Position numbers and translations under genes: made by a program. From positions 1-64,000 of the forward strand of contig NZ_JBHLWN010000110.1 of the NCBI RefSeq assembly GCF_042432825.1: a stretch of DNA of 64,000 bases. Direction: 5' to 3'. Source of the DNA: Gordoniibacillus chartarius. GTDB taxonomy: Bacteria > Bacillota > Bacilli > Paenibacillales > NBRC-103111. The notes below the pieces were generated by a model. The model was not told where the DNA came from, searched no databases, and saw only the letters and a program-made list of their open reading frames with translations. The number at the start of each line of letters is the position of its first letter. Position 1 is the stretch's first letter. Shown here in pieces: positions 8,823-17,398 of this stretch.

Positions 8823-9764
8823 TTATTGATCTTCGAATTGGTACAGCGGCGTGCTGAGGTAGCGCTCGCCGTTGCTTGGTACGACGGCGACGACGCGCTT
8901 GCCTGCACCGAGCTCCTTCGCCACTTGCAGCGCTGCGAAGATCGCCGCACCGGACGAGATACCGCCGAGAATGCCTTCTTCCTTCGCTACACGGCGGGAA
9001 GTTTCGAAAGCTTCTTCGTTGTCCACCTTGATGACGCCGTCATAGATGGATGTATTCAAAATGTCAGGAACAAAGCCTGCGCCGATACCTTGGATCTTGT
9101 GCGGTCCCGGCTGGCCGCCGGACAATACCGGCGAATTGGTCGGCTCGACAGCGTAGATCTTGATGCCGGGGAAGTTCTCCCGCAGCACGCCGCCTGCGCC
9201 TGTAATCGTACCGCCTGTACCTACGCCCGCGATGAATGCGTCCAGCTTGCCGTCGTGGCCTTTGATCGCTTCGACGATTTCCGGGCCGGTCGTTTCGCGG
9301 TGGATTTTCACGTTCGCTTGGTTCTTGAATTGCTGCGGCATGAAGTAGCTTGGGTTCTCCGCTTGCAGCTCTTCTGCACGACGGATCGCACCTTTCATCC
9401 CTTCCGCACCCGGCGTCAGAACGAGCTGTGCGCCGTATGCGCGAAGCAGGTTGCGGCGCTCCATCGACATCGTCTCAGGCATAACGAGAATGGCTTTGTA
9501 GCCTTTCGCTGCGGCGACCATCGCCAGACCGATACCGGTGTTACCGCTCGTAGGCTCGATGATGGTGTCGCCCGGCTTGATTTTGCCTTCGGCTTCGGCT
9601 ACTTCGATCATGGAAATCGCAATCCGGTCCTTTACGCTGGCGCCCGGGTTCTGGAACTCGAGCTTCACGTAAATTTCGGCATATCCTTCCGGTACGACAC
9701 GATTCAAGCGAACCAGCGGTGTGTCGCCGATTAATTGCGTTACGTTCTGAACTAATTTAGCCAT
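8823..9764 (-). CDS. cysK: Cysteine synthase A (O-acetylserine sulfhydrylase)
   Basis: PLP enzyme making cysteine from O-acetylserine and sulfide. The 313-residue product has IGDTPLVRL, the PLP lysine in GASVKDR (Lys45), the substrate loop TSGNTG, the phosphate loop GVGTGGTITG and the C-terminal GISSGA. The start is the ATG at 9764 with AGGAGG 8 bases upstream; 17 further in-frame codons upstream are unsupported. In Bacillus cysK also partners CymR to control sulfur genes; a promoter with a candidate operator lies upstream. Confidence 0.97.
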   Translation of the reverse strand: MAKLVQNVTQLIGDTPLVRLNRVVPEGYAEIYVKLEFQNPGASVKDRIAISMIEVAEAEGKIKPGDTIIEPTSGNTGIGLAMVAAAKGYKAILVMPETMSMERRNLLRAYGAQLVLTPGAEGMKGAIRRAEELQAENPSYFMPQQFKNQANVKIHRETTGPEIVEAIKGHDGKLDAFIAGVGTGGTITGAGGVLRENFPGIKIYAVEPTNSPVLSGGQPGPHKIQGIGAGFVPDILNTSIYDGVIKVDNEEAFETSRRVAKEEGILGGISSGAAIFAALQVAKELGAGKRVVAVVPSNGERYLSTPLYQFEDQ

Positions 9765-9799
9765 GATATGTCCCTCCTGAATAAAGTAAAGAGATAGAA

Positions 9800-9861
9800 T
9801 ATCCGAGTTAATCACTAGGTATTAATAATCCCATGATATCAGCCCATAGTCCCATTGTCAA
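9800..9861 (-). promoter_or_regulatory. cysK promoter with CymR-like downstream operator
   Basis: TTGACA (9856-9861) and TATCAT (9833-9838), 17 bp apart on the minus strand, form a strong sigma-A promoter. Just downstream, about 9800-9827, is TAATACC followed 13 bases later by GGATATT, a spaced inverted motif that resembles CymR sites as I remember them. The promoter is solid; the operator is a guess. Confidence 0.7.
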
Positions 9862-9904
9862 CCATTTCCCGTACAAGTCCTCTATACCCCGGCAACGGCT
9901 CGAT

Positions 9905-10897
9905 CTAAGGGGAGAATGCCGGATCCTTGATTTCGGTCCGATATTTGATCCGCAACGTTTTCACAAGCTCCTGCAGCGGAGGCGCTTCGCTCAGCGCCAG
10001 CTGCTTGCGCACCTGCTCGCGTACCGTTTGCGGGTCGGCTCCCTTTTTTATTTTGCGCTCTTTCAGCTGAATAATCGCATAACGCCCATCTTCGATGGCG
10101 ATCGGCTGCGAGAACGCGCCGACCTTCATGGTCAGCGCCACTTTCATGACAGAGGCCGGAAGAAACGGGTCCCCTTCCTCGATATACCCCAGATCGCCTC
10201 CGCCGTTCGCCGTCTCTTCATCGATAGAGCGGTCCCGCGCAACTTGCGCGAAATCCGCCCCCTTCACAAGCTCATTGTAAGCTTTATCGGCCAGCTCCCG
10301 GTTAGCGGAAATAATTTGAGCAAGGTGCAGCTCGACCCCCTGCTTGAATTCCTCGGGATGCTCGCTTATGTACTCGTTCACTTGCTCGTCGCTGATCTTA
10401 ATGTTGTTCGTGGCGATCCGCTCCAGCAGCAGCTTATATAACATATCTTCACGAATTTGCTCGCGGGTCATCCCCAGCTGCTCTTTCATCGACTTGTAAA
10501 ATTGCTCTTCGCCATCGTACCCTTGCTGCATCCGCTTGAGCTCTTGATCGATTTCTTCAGGGGTCACGCCGACGCCCAGCGCCTTACCCTCAAGCCGGAT
10601 CGCTTCACGATCAAGCAGCTGATTCAGCAAGGTAGCGCCGTAGCGCCTGCCAAGCTCCTCGTACAGTTCGCCAAGCGTAAACGTTCGGCCCTCCACCGTC
10701 GCTACGGCACGCCCCGTATCGGTCAGCCCGCCCGAAGGCTGCTGGCTTGGAGCACCCGGAGTGTCCGGATGCCCGGTTCCGTTTCCTGCCGAACCCTGTG
10801 AGCCGAGCCCGCCGCGAAGCGTGATGACGCCGAGCAGGGCGGCTATAATGATCGCCTCGAGTGCAATCAAGCCCCACAGTCGCTTCGTCTTCTGCAT
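9905..10897 (-). CDS. Membrane-anchored parvulin-type foldase (YacD/SurA-like)
   Basis: A 330-residue protein with one N-terminal membrane anchor (LWGLIALEAIIIAALLGVIT), a P/G/S/Q-rich linker, a SurA-like N domain (70-180) and a PpiC domain (LHLAQIISAN to GRYAIIQLKER), then a short tail. Expected to fold exported proteins at the outer membrane face. The start is the ATG at 10897 with AAGGAG upstream. Second foldase in the window besides prsA. It lies between hslO and cysK, as yacD does in Bacillus subtilis. Confidence 0.88.
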   Translation of the reverse strand: MQKTKRLWGLIALEAIIIAALLGVITLRGGLGSQGSAGNGTGHPDTPGAPSQQPSGGLTDTGRAVATVEGRTFTLGELYEELGRRYGATLLNQLLDREAIRLEGKALGVGVTPEEIDQELKRMQQGYDGEEQFYKSMKEQLGMTREQIREDMLYKLLLERIATNNIKISDEQVNEYISEHPEEFKQGVELHLAQIISANRELADKAYNELVKGADFAQVARDRSIDEETANGGGDLGYIEEGDPFLPASVMKVALTMKVGAFSQPIAIEDGRYAIIQLKERKIKKGADPQTVREQVRKQLALSEAPPLQELVKTLRIKYRTEIKDPAFSP

Positions 10898-10927
10898 GCC
10901 GTCTCCTTTGAATACCAATATTCCCTT

Positions 10928-11800
10928 TTATCCGATCTGTTCAATTAAATGCTTCAGGTCATCGGACTCGAAACGATAAGGCTCGTTGCAGTAGTGACAT
11001 ACCGCCTCGGCGAAGCCTTCCTCATCCAGAATGGCCTGCAGCTCGGTGCGTCCCAAGGAGATGAGCGCCTGTTCGATTCTTTCCTTCGTGCAAGGACAGT
11101 GAAAGCGGATATCCATGCGTTCCAGCACCTGAACGTCGGGCAGCACCTGACGCAAAATTTCCTCCGGCGTTGCCCCGCCGTCCAGCAGCTTCGTCACCGG
11201 CGGAATCGCAGCCAGCTTCTGTTCAATGTCGCCAATCTCCTCGTCCGTCAGACCGGGCAGCAGCTGTATGATGAATCCGCCCGACACGCGAACAAGCACA
11301 TCCCGATCGGCCAAAACGCCAAGCGCAACGGCGGAGGGCGTCTGCTCCGAATACGCGAAATAATACGTAAAATCTTCCGCCAGCTCGCCGGAAATCAGCT
11401 GCACGCTGCCGCGGTAAGGCTCCTTAAGGCCCAGATCCTTCGTGACAACCAGCGCCCCGTCGACGCCGACCGCACCGGCGACGTCGAGCTTGCCGGCGGC
11501 ATTCGGAGGCAGATCGACGTGCGGATTGTCAACGTAACCGCGCACTTCGCCGTTCGCATTGGCGTCCACCACGATTTTGCCGATCGGTCCGCCGCCATGA
11601 ATTTGAATCGTCAGCTTCTCCTGCCCTTTCAGCATTGCCCCCATCATCAGCGCCGCAGCCGCCGTACGGCCGAGTGCGGCCGTAGCGACCGGAGACGTGT
11701 CGTGACGGCGGCGCATTTCTTCCGTGATGCCGGTCGTAACGACCGCAAACGCCCGTACCTGTCCGTTAAGCGCCGTGCCTCTTATCAAATAATCGCCCAT
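10928..11800 (-). CDS. hslO: Redox-regulated chaperone Hsp33
   Basis: Holdase switched on by oxidation: under reducing conditions four C-terminal cysteines bind zinc. They are visible as FHCPCTKE and CHYCNEPY about 30 residues apart near the end of this 290-residue protein. The N-terminal domain (RGTALNGQVRAFAVVTT, LGRTAAAALMMG) is typical. It begins 3 bases after coaX ends, so the two are co-transcribed. Confidence 0.97.
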   Translation of the reverse strand: MGDYLIRGTALNGQVRAFAVVTTGITEEMRRRHDTSPVATAALGRTAAAALMMGAMLKGQEKLTIQIHGGGPIGKIVVDANANGEVRGYVDNPHVDLPPNAAGKLDVAGAVGVDGALVVTKDLGLKEPYRGSVQLISGELAEDFTYYFAYSEQTPSAVALGVLADRDVLVRVSGGFIIQLLPGLTDEEIGDIEQKLAAIPPVTKLLDGGATPEEILRQVLPDVQVLERMDIRFHCPCTKERIEQALISLGRTELQAILDEEGFAEAVCHYCNEPYRFESDDLKHLIEQIG

Positions 11801-11803
11801 GCG

Positions 11804-12589
11804 TTATTTTCCTCTCTCGGTATCCCTCGTATTTCGTTCATAGATGATGCGCAGTCCCTGCAGCGTGAGCATCGGGTTGACCGCATCAATCGCTTCGGAT
11901 TCCCCGGCGATCAACTCCGCCAGCCCCCCTGTCGCGACTACGTACGGGTTCGTTCCATATTCGCGTTTAATGCGGCTGACAATCCCGTCCACCTGGCCGA
12001 CATAACCGTAAATAATGCCCGCTTGCATCGCGGACACCGTATTCCGTCCCACCACGCTCTTCGGCTTGACCAGCTCAATTCGCGGCAGCTTTGCCGCTTT
12101 CTGATACAGCGCCTCCGTCGAGATGCCGATCCCGGGGGCAATCGCACACCCGAGCAGCTGCCCTTGCTCATCTAGATAATCATACGTAGTCGCCGTGCCG
12201 AAATCGACGACGATACAAGGCGCACCGTACAGCTCGAGTGCGGCTACCGCATTCACAATGCGGTCGGCTCCGACTTCGCGCGGCTGTTCGACGCGAATGT
12301 TCAGCCCCGTCTTCATCCCCGGCCCTACGATGAAAGGAGCCTTTCGAATATATTGTAAACAAAGGTTCTCGAGTACAAACATGAGCGGAGGAACAACCGA
12401 GGAGATCATAATCCCCTCGATATCGTCCGCCTTCAATCCTGCATGGTTGAATAACCCGTAAATCAGCATGCCGTACTCGTCAACGGTGGCCGACCGGTTG
12501 GTGGAGATGCGCCAATGATGCAATAACTGTTGTCCCTCATACACACCGAGGACAATGTTTGTATTGCCTACGTCGATAACGAGGATCAA
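11804..12589 (-). CDS. coaX: Type III pantothenate kinase
   Basis: First step of coenzyme A synthesis. The 261-residue ASKHA-fold enzyme shows IDVGNTNIVLG with the catalytic Asp, ISSVVPP, GADRIVNAVAA, VDFGTATTYD and the family's AIAPGIGIS. Normal length. Overlaps nadC by 4 bases, placing CoA synthesis in the same transcript as NAD synthesis. Confidence 0.96.
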   Translation of the reverse strand: MILVIDVGNTNIVLGVYEGQQLLHHWRISTNRSATVDEYGMLIYGLFNHAGLKADDIEGIMISSVVPPLMFVLENLCLQYIRKAPFIVGPGMKTGLNIRVEQPREVGADRIVNAVAALELYGAPCIVVDFGTATTYDYLDEQGQLLGCAIAPGIGISTEALYQKAAKLPRIELVKPKSVVGRNTVSAMQAGIIYGYVGQVDGIVSRIKREYGTNPYVVATGGLAELIAGESEAIDAVNPMLTLQGLRIIYERNTRDTERGK

Positions 12590-13458
12590 GAGCCTGCAGC
12601 TCCCTTCCGCTCGTTCAGATCCAGACTAATATCCAGAGCCGCCACCGAGTAGGTCAGCCGTCCCACCGAAATGACGTCAACCCCGGTCTCCGCAATGCAG
12701 CGAATCGTTTCGAGCGTGACCGAACCGCTGGCTTCTATTACAATATGCGGAGCTTCCTGCCGCAAGACCGCCACCGCTTCTTTCATTAGACTTGTGGTCA
12801 TATTATCGAGCATCACGATGTCGGGCCCGGCAGCAAGCGCTTCTTTCAGCTGAGCCATCGACTCCACCTCAATCTCGATCTTCATCGTATGAGGGATCGA
12901 GGCCCGGGCCGCGCGAATCGCCTGTGTAATACCGCCGGCGCCTTTGATGTGGTTATCCTTGATCATAACCGCGTCATACAAGCCGAAGCGATGGTTATGG
13001 CCGCCGCCGACGCGCACCGCATACTTCTCGAGAATGCGATGCCCCGGCGTCGTCTTGCGGGTATCGACCAGCCGCGTCGGCAGGCCGCCGAGCGCTTCGA
13101 CGTACTGGCGCGTACGGGTGGCGATCCCCGACATCCGCTGCAGCAAATTGAGGGCAAGCCGTTCCCCCAGCATAATCGAGCGAGCGGAGCCTTCGACTTC
13201 CGCCAGCACCGTCCCCTTCGTTACCGCCTCGCCTTCCTGCACCTTCGCGGTAAAGCGAAGCTGCGGATCAACGACCTCAAAGACGGCCTCGGCAACCGGC
13301 AATCCGGCGACGAGCCCGTCCTCCTTTACGTGAATAATTCCTTTGGCCATAGCCGACGCCGGAATCGTCGTCAACGTCGTCACATCGCCGGTTCCGATAT
13401 CTTCTTCCAGCCACAGCTCAATGCTGCGGCGCAGCCGTTCACGATTCAGCTCAAGCAT
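12586..13458 (-). CDS. nadC: Nicotinate-nucleotide pyrophosphorylase (carboxylating)
   Basis: Forms nicotinate mononucleotide from quinolinate and PRPP. The 290-residue product shows EDIGTGDVTT, RTRQYVEAL, VDTRKTTPGHRILEKYAVR, GGHNHRFGLYDAVMIKDNHI and EVESMAQL. I take the ATG at 13458, which overlaps nadB by 8 bases and has an AGGAG; the open frame runs 51 codons further up through nadB, but that stretch has no NadC character. Confidence 0.96.
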   Translation of the reverse strand: MLELNRERLRRSIELWLEEDIGTGDVTTLTTIPASAMAKGIIHVKEDGLVAGLPVAEAVFEVVDPQLRFTAKVQEGEAVTKGTVLAEVEGSARSIMLGERLALNLLQRMSGIATRTRQYVEALGGLPTRLVDTRKTTPGHRILEKYAVRVGGGHNHRFGLYDAVMIKDNHIKGAGGITQAIRAARASIPHTMKIEIEVESMAQLKEALAAGPDIVMLDNMTTSLMKEAVAVLRQEAPHIVIEASGSVTLETIRCIAETGVDVISVGRLTYSVAALDISLDLNERKGAAGS

Positions 13459-15070
13459 CTTGAATGCTCTCCTCCAACTGTCCTTCCGGGGATAAGCGGA
13501 ACACAACGTGCTTGATCCACCGCTCGTCGTCCCGCATCGGGAAGTCCGCGCGGTAATGTCCGCCCCGGCTCTCTTCTCGCCGCAAAGCGGCCTTAGTAGT
13601 AAGCATAGCACAAGTCAGCAAATTGGCAAATTCATACTCTTCCCGTTTGGTCAGATGGTATTCGAAGAACGACATCTGCCGTTTCAGCTCTTCCAATCCG
13701 TGCAGCAAGCTTTTCTGTTCCCGTTTCAGTCCGACCTCGCGCAGCATGACCTTCTGAAGCTTCAGCCTCTTCTCGACGACCGCCTGCTGAGGGGCTTCGC
13801 TTCGATGCGCCGCCACGTTCAGCCGCTCTCCAGCAGCGCCCAGCTCGGGAAGACCGGCGATGCGCTCCAGAATGCGCCGCCCGAATACGATCGCTTCCGA
13901 TAGCGAGTTACTGGCGAGGCGGTTCGCTCCGTGCACACCGGTGGACGACACTTCGCCGCAGGCAAACAACCGCTTTACAGCGGTTTCTCCGTGCAAATCC
14001 GTCTTCACGCCGCCCATCATATAGTGCGCCGCCGGAGCTACCGGGATCCAATCCGTCGACAAATCCAAGCCGTATTGCAAACAATATTCGTAAATGGTCG
14101 GAAAACGATGCTTCACCAGCTCTTCCGACTCGTGAGTTATATCGATATAGACGAAGGTGGATTTGGTCGCTTCCATTTCGCTGACGATCGCTCTCGCCAC
14201 GACGTCCCGCGGAGCCAGCTCGAGCTGCTCGTGATACCGCTCCATAAACCTTTCGCCGTTAATGTTGCGCAGGAACGCTCCTTCACCGCGAACCGCCTCC
14301 GAGATGAGAAAGCGCGGCGCGCCCGGATAGCACAAGGCCGTCGGGTGGAACTGGATGAACTCTACATCCCGGATTTCCGCCCCCGCCCTTAATGCGATCG
14401 CGATTCCGTCGCCGGTAGCAATATCCGGATTCGTCGTATACCTGTACAGCTGCCCCGCACCGCCGGAGCAGAGAATCGTCGCATCGGCTTCCACGATAAC
14501 GCGCTGGCCGTCCGGCCGCTGTACGAGCGCACCGCGGCATTCCCCGTTCTCCGTCAGCAGATCGATGACATAATGGTCGTCCCATAGCTCAATATTAGGA
14601 TCGCTCTTCGTCCGTTCGGAAAGCGAGCGTACGATCTCCGCCCCGGTAGCATCCCCTTGCGCGTGGAGAATGCGGCGGTGGCTGTGCGCCCCTTCCTTCG
14701 TCAACGCCAGCTCCCCATTCTCCTCATCGAACACCGTACCCATACGAATCAAATCGTGCACGCCTTCCGGTCCTTCATGAACGAGCACGTTGACCGCCGC
14801 CTCGTCGCATAAACCGGCCCCGGCTATGAGCGTATCGTTTCGATGATATTCCGGCGAATCCTCATCGGAAATCACAGCCGCAATGCCGCCTTGGGCATAG
14901 CGGGTATTGCTGTCGAGCAGCGATTTTTTCGTGATCATCAAGACCCGCTTTGTCTCGCTGGCTTTAATCGCCGTAAACAAGCCGGCAATCCCCGCACCGA
15001 TCACAATAACGCCGGTTCGAACCCTGGGCAGCTGCTCCGTATCAAAATCTACCAAATATCGCGGGAACAC
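13451..15070 (-). CDS. nadB: L-aspartate oxidase
   Basis: Flavoprotein that oxidises aspartate to iminoaspartate for NadA. The 539-residue product has the FAD-binding VIVIGAGIAGLFTAI, the TRYAQGGIAAV loop, SHRRILHA, EFIQFHPTA, HYMMGGV and GEVSSTGVHGANRLASNSL, then the succinate-dehydrogenase-like C-terminal domain. GTG start at 15070 with GAGGTG upstream. An uncommonly strong hairpin sits in the 68-base gap after nadA. Confidence 0.96.
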   Translation of the reverse strand: MFPRYLVDFDTEQLPRVRTGVIVIGAGIAGLFTAIKASETKRVLMITKKSLLDSNTRYAQGGIAAVISDEDSPEYHRNDTLIAGAGLCDEAAVNVLVHEGPEGVHDLIRMGTVFDEENGELALTKEGAHSHRRILHAQGDATGAEIVRSLSERTKSDPNIELWDDHYVIDLLTENGECRGALVQRPDGQRVIVEADATILCSGGAGQLYRYTTNPDIATGDGIAIALRAGAEIRDVEFIQFHPTALCYPGAPRFLISEAVRGEGAFLRNINGERFMERYHEQLELAPRDVVARAIVSEMEATKSTFVYIDITHESEELVKHRFPTIYEYCLQYGLDLSTDWIPVAPAAHYMMGGVKTDLHGETAVKRLFACGEVSSTGVHGANRLASNSLSEAIVFGRRILERIAGLPELGAAGERLNVAAHRSEAPQQAVVEKRLKLQKVMLREVGLKREQKSLLHGLEELKRQMSFFEYHLTKREEYEFANLLTCAMLTTKAALRREESRGGHYRADFPMRDDERWIKHVVFRLSPEGQLEESIQDA

Positions 15071-15101
15071 CGCCCATCACCTCATCAGAGTACACGGAAT
15101 A

Positions 15102-15121
15102 CGCCGTCCGCAAGGACGGCG
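15102..15121 (-). other. Intercistronic hairpin between nadA and nadB
   Basis: Perfect 8-bp stem CGCCGTCC/GGACGGCG with a 4-base loop in the nadA-nadB gap. No T-run follows, so it is not a canonical terminator; it could stabilise or separate the transcript halves. Confidence 0.6.
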
Positions 15122-15138
15122 CTAGGAATCCGGAACTG

Positions 15139-16089
15139 TTATTTAACCAGCAGCATTCTTTCGAGGGACAGCCGCGCCTTATCCGCTACGTCCTCGGGGA
15201 CGTAAATTTCCGGCTGCATCGTCTCCAGGCAGCGCGCTACCTTCTTCAGATTGTTCACTTTCATATTCGGGCAAACCAAGTATTTCGTGGCAAAATGGAA
15301 CTTCTTCTCCGGCGAGTCCTTCCGGAGCTGATACCCTGTGCCGTCTTCGGTACCAACGATAAACTCCTGGCAGTCCGATTCTTTGCAGTACTTAATGATG
15401 GCGGTCGTACTGCCGACGAAGTCGCCCAGCTTCACAACCTCGGGACGGCATTCCGGATGGACGACGAACTGCGCATTCGGATGGGCGGCCCGCATTTCCT
15501 CGACATCCTTCACCGTCAGCATGTCATGCGTATTGCAGTACCCTTCCCAGATGATCATCTTTTTATTTGTGAATTTTGATACATAGTCGCCCAAATTTTT
15601 ATCCGGCACCCAGATAATCTCATCCGAGTCAACGGAATTGACCACCTTCACGGCATTCGCCGACGTACAGCAAATATCGGTTTCCGCCTTAATATCGGCC
15701 GATGTGTTGATGTACGCCACGACCTTCGCGTTCGGATGCTGGCGCTTGAGCGCACGCAGTCCCTCTACATTGACCATATCCGCCATCGGGCAGCCGGCAC
15801 GCTCGTCCGGAATGATGACCTTCTTGTTCGGAGCAAGAATCTTCGCACTCTCTCCCATGAAATGAACCCCGCAAAATACGATGACGTCCGCATCGGTCTG
15901 CGCCGCCTTCTGGGCAAGCAGGAAAGAATCACCGCGGAAATCGGCAATCTCTTGAATCTCGTCACGCTGATAATAATGAGCTAAAATAATGGCGTTTCTT
16001 TCTTTCTTTAGCTGGGCGATGCGCTCCTTAAGCTCGCGGTTTTGCTCCGCCTTACGCTCTTGCGCCAGCGCCTCCATTGTAGCCGCCAT
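15139..16089 (-). CDS. nadA: Quinolinate synthase (4Fe-4S)
   Basis: Condenses iminoaspartate with dihydroxyacetone phosphate to quinolinate. The 316-residue product shows AHYYQRDEIQ, FCGVHFMGESAKIL, YINTSADIKAETDICCTSAN, WEGYCNTHD and HPECRPEV; the cluster cysteines are within these blocks and in LVCPNMK. ATG start with AGGAGGGGG upstream. First gene of nadA-nadB-nadC-coaX-hslO. The 440-base region upstream holds a foreign-looking insertion. Confidence 0.96.
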   Translation of the reverse strand: MAATMEALAQERKAEQNRELKERIAQLKKERNAIILAHYYQRDEIQEIADFRGDSFLLAQKAAQTDADVIVFCGVHFMGESAKILAPNKKVIIPDERAGCPMADMVNVEGLRALKRQHPNAKVVAYINTSADIKAETDICCTSANAVKVVNSVDSDEIIWVPDKNLGDYVSKFTNKKMIIWEGYCNTHDMLTVKDVEEMRAAHPNAQFVVHPECRPEVVKLGDFVGSTTAIIKYCKESDCQEFIVGTEDGTGYQLRKDSPEKKFHFATKYLVCPNMKVNNLKKVARCLETMQPEIYVPEDVADKARLSLERMLLVK

Positions 16090-16169
16090 GCCGCTTCCCC
16101 CTCCTGTGGGTCACTCCTATTGGTAGTATCACCGCTGCCTATATTCATATGAAGTCAAATATTGAAAAG

Positions 16170-16195
16170 TTTACACCTACTTTACACTTCTAAGG
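16170..16195 (-). promoter_or_regulatory. Tandem GTGTAAA motif upstream of nadA (possible NAD repressor site)
   Basis: The minus strand carries two directly repeated copies of GTGTAAA (GTGTAAAGTAGGTGTAAAC) about 80-100 bases before nadA. Bacillales nad genes are often controlled by NiaR/YrxA, but I cannot confirm the match to its operator from memory. No good promoter could be fixed nearby. Confidence 0.25.
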
Positions 16196-16227
16196 GTAGT
16201 GTGTCAATGAGCAAATTCCCCGTAAAA

Positions 16228-16266
16228 ACAGCAAAAAACCGGTGTGCTCGATAGCGCACGCCGGTT
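16228..16266 (-). terminator. Terminator closing the ftsH-nadA insertion (degenerate copy of the ftsH terminator)
   Basis: Minus-strand hairpin AACCGG...CCGGTT around 16237-16266, followed by TTTTTTG. Its stem (ccgg, gtg/cgc, gcacgccgg) is recognisably the same as that of the ftsH terminator 1.1 kb away, and it lies next to a copied piece of the ftsH 3' end. Confidence 0.75.
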
Positions 16267-16284
16267 TGTGAATCGGGTCACATA

Positions 16285-16345
16285 CTCTCGGTTTTCTTCG
16301 TATTCTAGGGAGGTTGGCCTTGGATGTTGATCTTCAGGTCGCCCT
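16285..16345 (-). repeat. Degenerate duplicate of the ftsH 3' end
   Basis: Positions 16315-16343 are identical over 29 bases to 17430-17458, the codons for FtsH residues GDLKINIQGQ. Flanking bases (tcggttttct and the terminator stem) are similar but diverged, and the copy ends early at a TAG after two prolines. So the last codons and the terminator of ftsH occur twice, on either side of the inserted gene. Confidence 0.8.
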
Positions 16346-16357
16346 CGATATCAACTT

Positions 16358-16563
16358 CTAGTAAGATATCTCTAAAGAATATGGTGCGGAATTATAGGCA
16401 CGTACTACCACCGTATATGTTCCAGTTTGAAAATTTGGAATCGATATTTCGTCTTGTGGGGGCCGATCTCCGCGCACACTCACATCTAAAGGAGAATCAG
16501 TGGATGGTGATTGCCCAAGTATTCTGTGCCCTGTTAATGTATTCTCGAAGGCGTCGAAGGGAC
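16358..16563 (-). pseudogene. Frame-shifted tail of the inserted gene (PPC-like beta domain)
   Basis: Directly after the 16534-17160 gene, the next reading frame is open with no start codon. It reads FDAFENTLTGHRIL, then DSPLDVSVRGDRPPQ, then NFQTGTYTVVVRAYNSAPYS, ending in a TAG at 16358. The GTYTVVVRAYNSAPYSLEI stretch resembles the last strands of bacterial pre-peptidase C-terminal (PPC) domains. It overlaps the end of the upstream gene in a shifted frame, which suggests one longer exported protein broken by a frameshift. PPC assignment is by eye. Confidence 0.4.
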
Positions 16564-17160
16564 ACTATAAAAATTAATTTCTTCAATTGCATCTAATTTA
16601 CTAAAGTCATTTTTGGTAAAGCTCATTTCGTAATTAAATTTTGATCCCGCACCAACTTCCGCCCGTTTCCCTAATAACTTTTCTAGCTTGTTTTGAAAAA
16701 CATCCTCAGATGCAGTTTCATAAATCCTGATTGCAATTGGAAACAGTTCAGAATCGCTTCTATTTTTGTACTCTTCTTTTAGTAAAGATAAATCTTTGCT
16801 TCTCGTTATTGCGTTATTTGAAGGAGCACTATAAAAAACAATCTCTCCAATTGTATCCAACTTTTTCAAATCGCTTTTAGTAACGTTCATCGTGTAGTTA
16901 TATATTGATCCAGCTCTTTTCTCCGCCCGTCTTCCTAATAACTTTACCAGCATATTTTGAAACACATCCTCAGATGCGTCTTCATAAATCGTAATTACAA
17001 TTGGAAACAGTTCAGAATCACTACTGTTTTTGTAGCTTTCATTAAGTGAAGATACATCTTTGCTTAAATTGGCAGAACCAGTTATAGAGCGAGTGGGTAC
17101 AACAAGATTAACGATCAGAATGACAACTGTTATCGCACCGAGAATCACCCGAAGTGCCAA
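16534..17160 (-). CDS. Exported protein with two tandem repeats, unknown function (inserted gene)
   Basis: A 208-residue product with an N-terminal signal or anchor (VILGAITVVILIVNLVVP) and two similar copies of about 80 residues. Each reads SDSELFPI, IYE.ASEDVFQN, LEKLLGKRAE, Y.M..TK.D..KLD.I and FYS.PS. The predicted strand-helix-strand-strand-helix-strand order resembles protease-inhibitor I9/propeptide folds; that is inference from pattern only. It is AT-rich beside GC-rich neighbours, starts at a TTG behind a G10 tract, and its 3' part seems frame-shifted. It lies between two copies of the ftsH 3' end. Confidence 0.6.
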   Translation of the reverse strand: MALRVILGAITVVILIVNLVVPTRSITGSANLSKDVSSLNESYKNSSDSELFPIVITIYEDASEDVFQNMLVKLLGRRAEKRAGSIYNYTMNVTKSDLKKLDTIGEIVFYSAPSNNAITRSKDLSLLKEEYKNRSDSELFPIAIRIYETASEDVFQNKLEKLLGKRAEVGAGSKFNYEMSFTKNDFSKLDAIEEINFYSVPSTPSRIH

Positions 17161-17165
17161 TAAAA

Positions 17166-17175
17166 CCCCCCCCCC
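17166..17175 (-). repeat. G10 homopolymer at the ribosome-binding site of the inserted gene
   Basis: Ten consecutive C on the plus strand read as G10 on the coding strand, 5 bases before the TTG start at 17160. The tract is the only possible Shine-Dalgarno. Tracts of this length slip readily, so spacing and translation could vary between cells. Confidence 0.7.
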
Positions 17176-17347
17176 TAAAACGTTAGAAATATATAATCCT
17201 CATCTGCTCCTTATTTCTAAAATTAAGACGATGAATAACCGTTGGAAGTTGCAGGGAAACTATTTCATTATTTGTTATCGCAATAAGATGGTCATCGCTT
17301 TTCGAGAGCAAACAAGCATTTACCGGCACGACATCAGAGAACTTCTA

Positions 17348-17389
17348 TAAAAAAATAAATCCGGCGCACTTTACGCACGCCGGATTGTC
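17348..17389 (-). terminator. Rho-independent terminator after ftsH
   Basis: Minus-strand stem AATCCGGCGTGCG/TGCGCCGGATT (about 17359-17387) followed by TATTTTTTTAT, 10 bases beyond the ftsH stop. Confidence 0.88.
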
Positions 17390-17398
17390 AATCACTTA

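Noticed and set aside
12586..13611. NadC with 51 extra N-terminal residues
   Set aside because: The extra residues come from frame extension into nadB; the ATG at 13458 gives the usual NadC start.
15102..15121. nadA-nadB hairpin as a terminator
   Set aside because: The stem is strong, but no T-run follows on the transcribed strand and nadB has no separate promoter.
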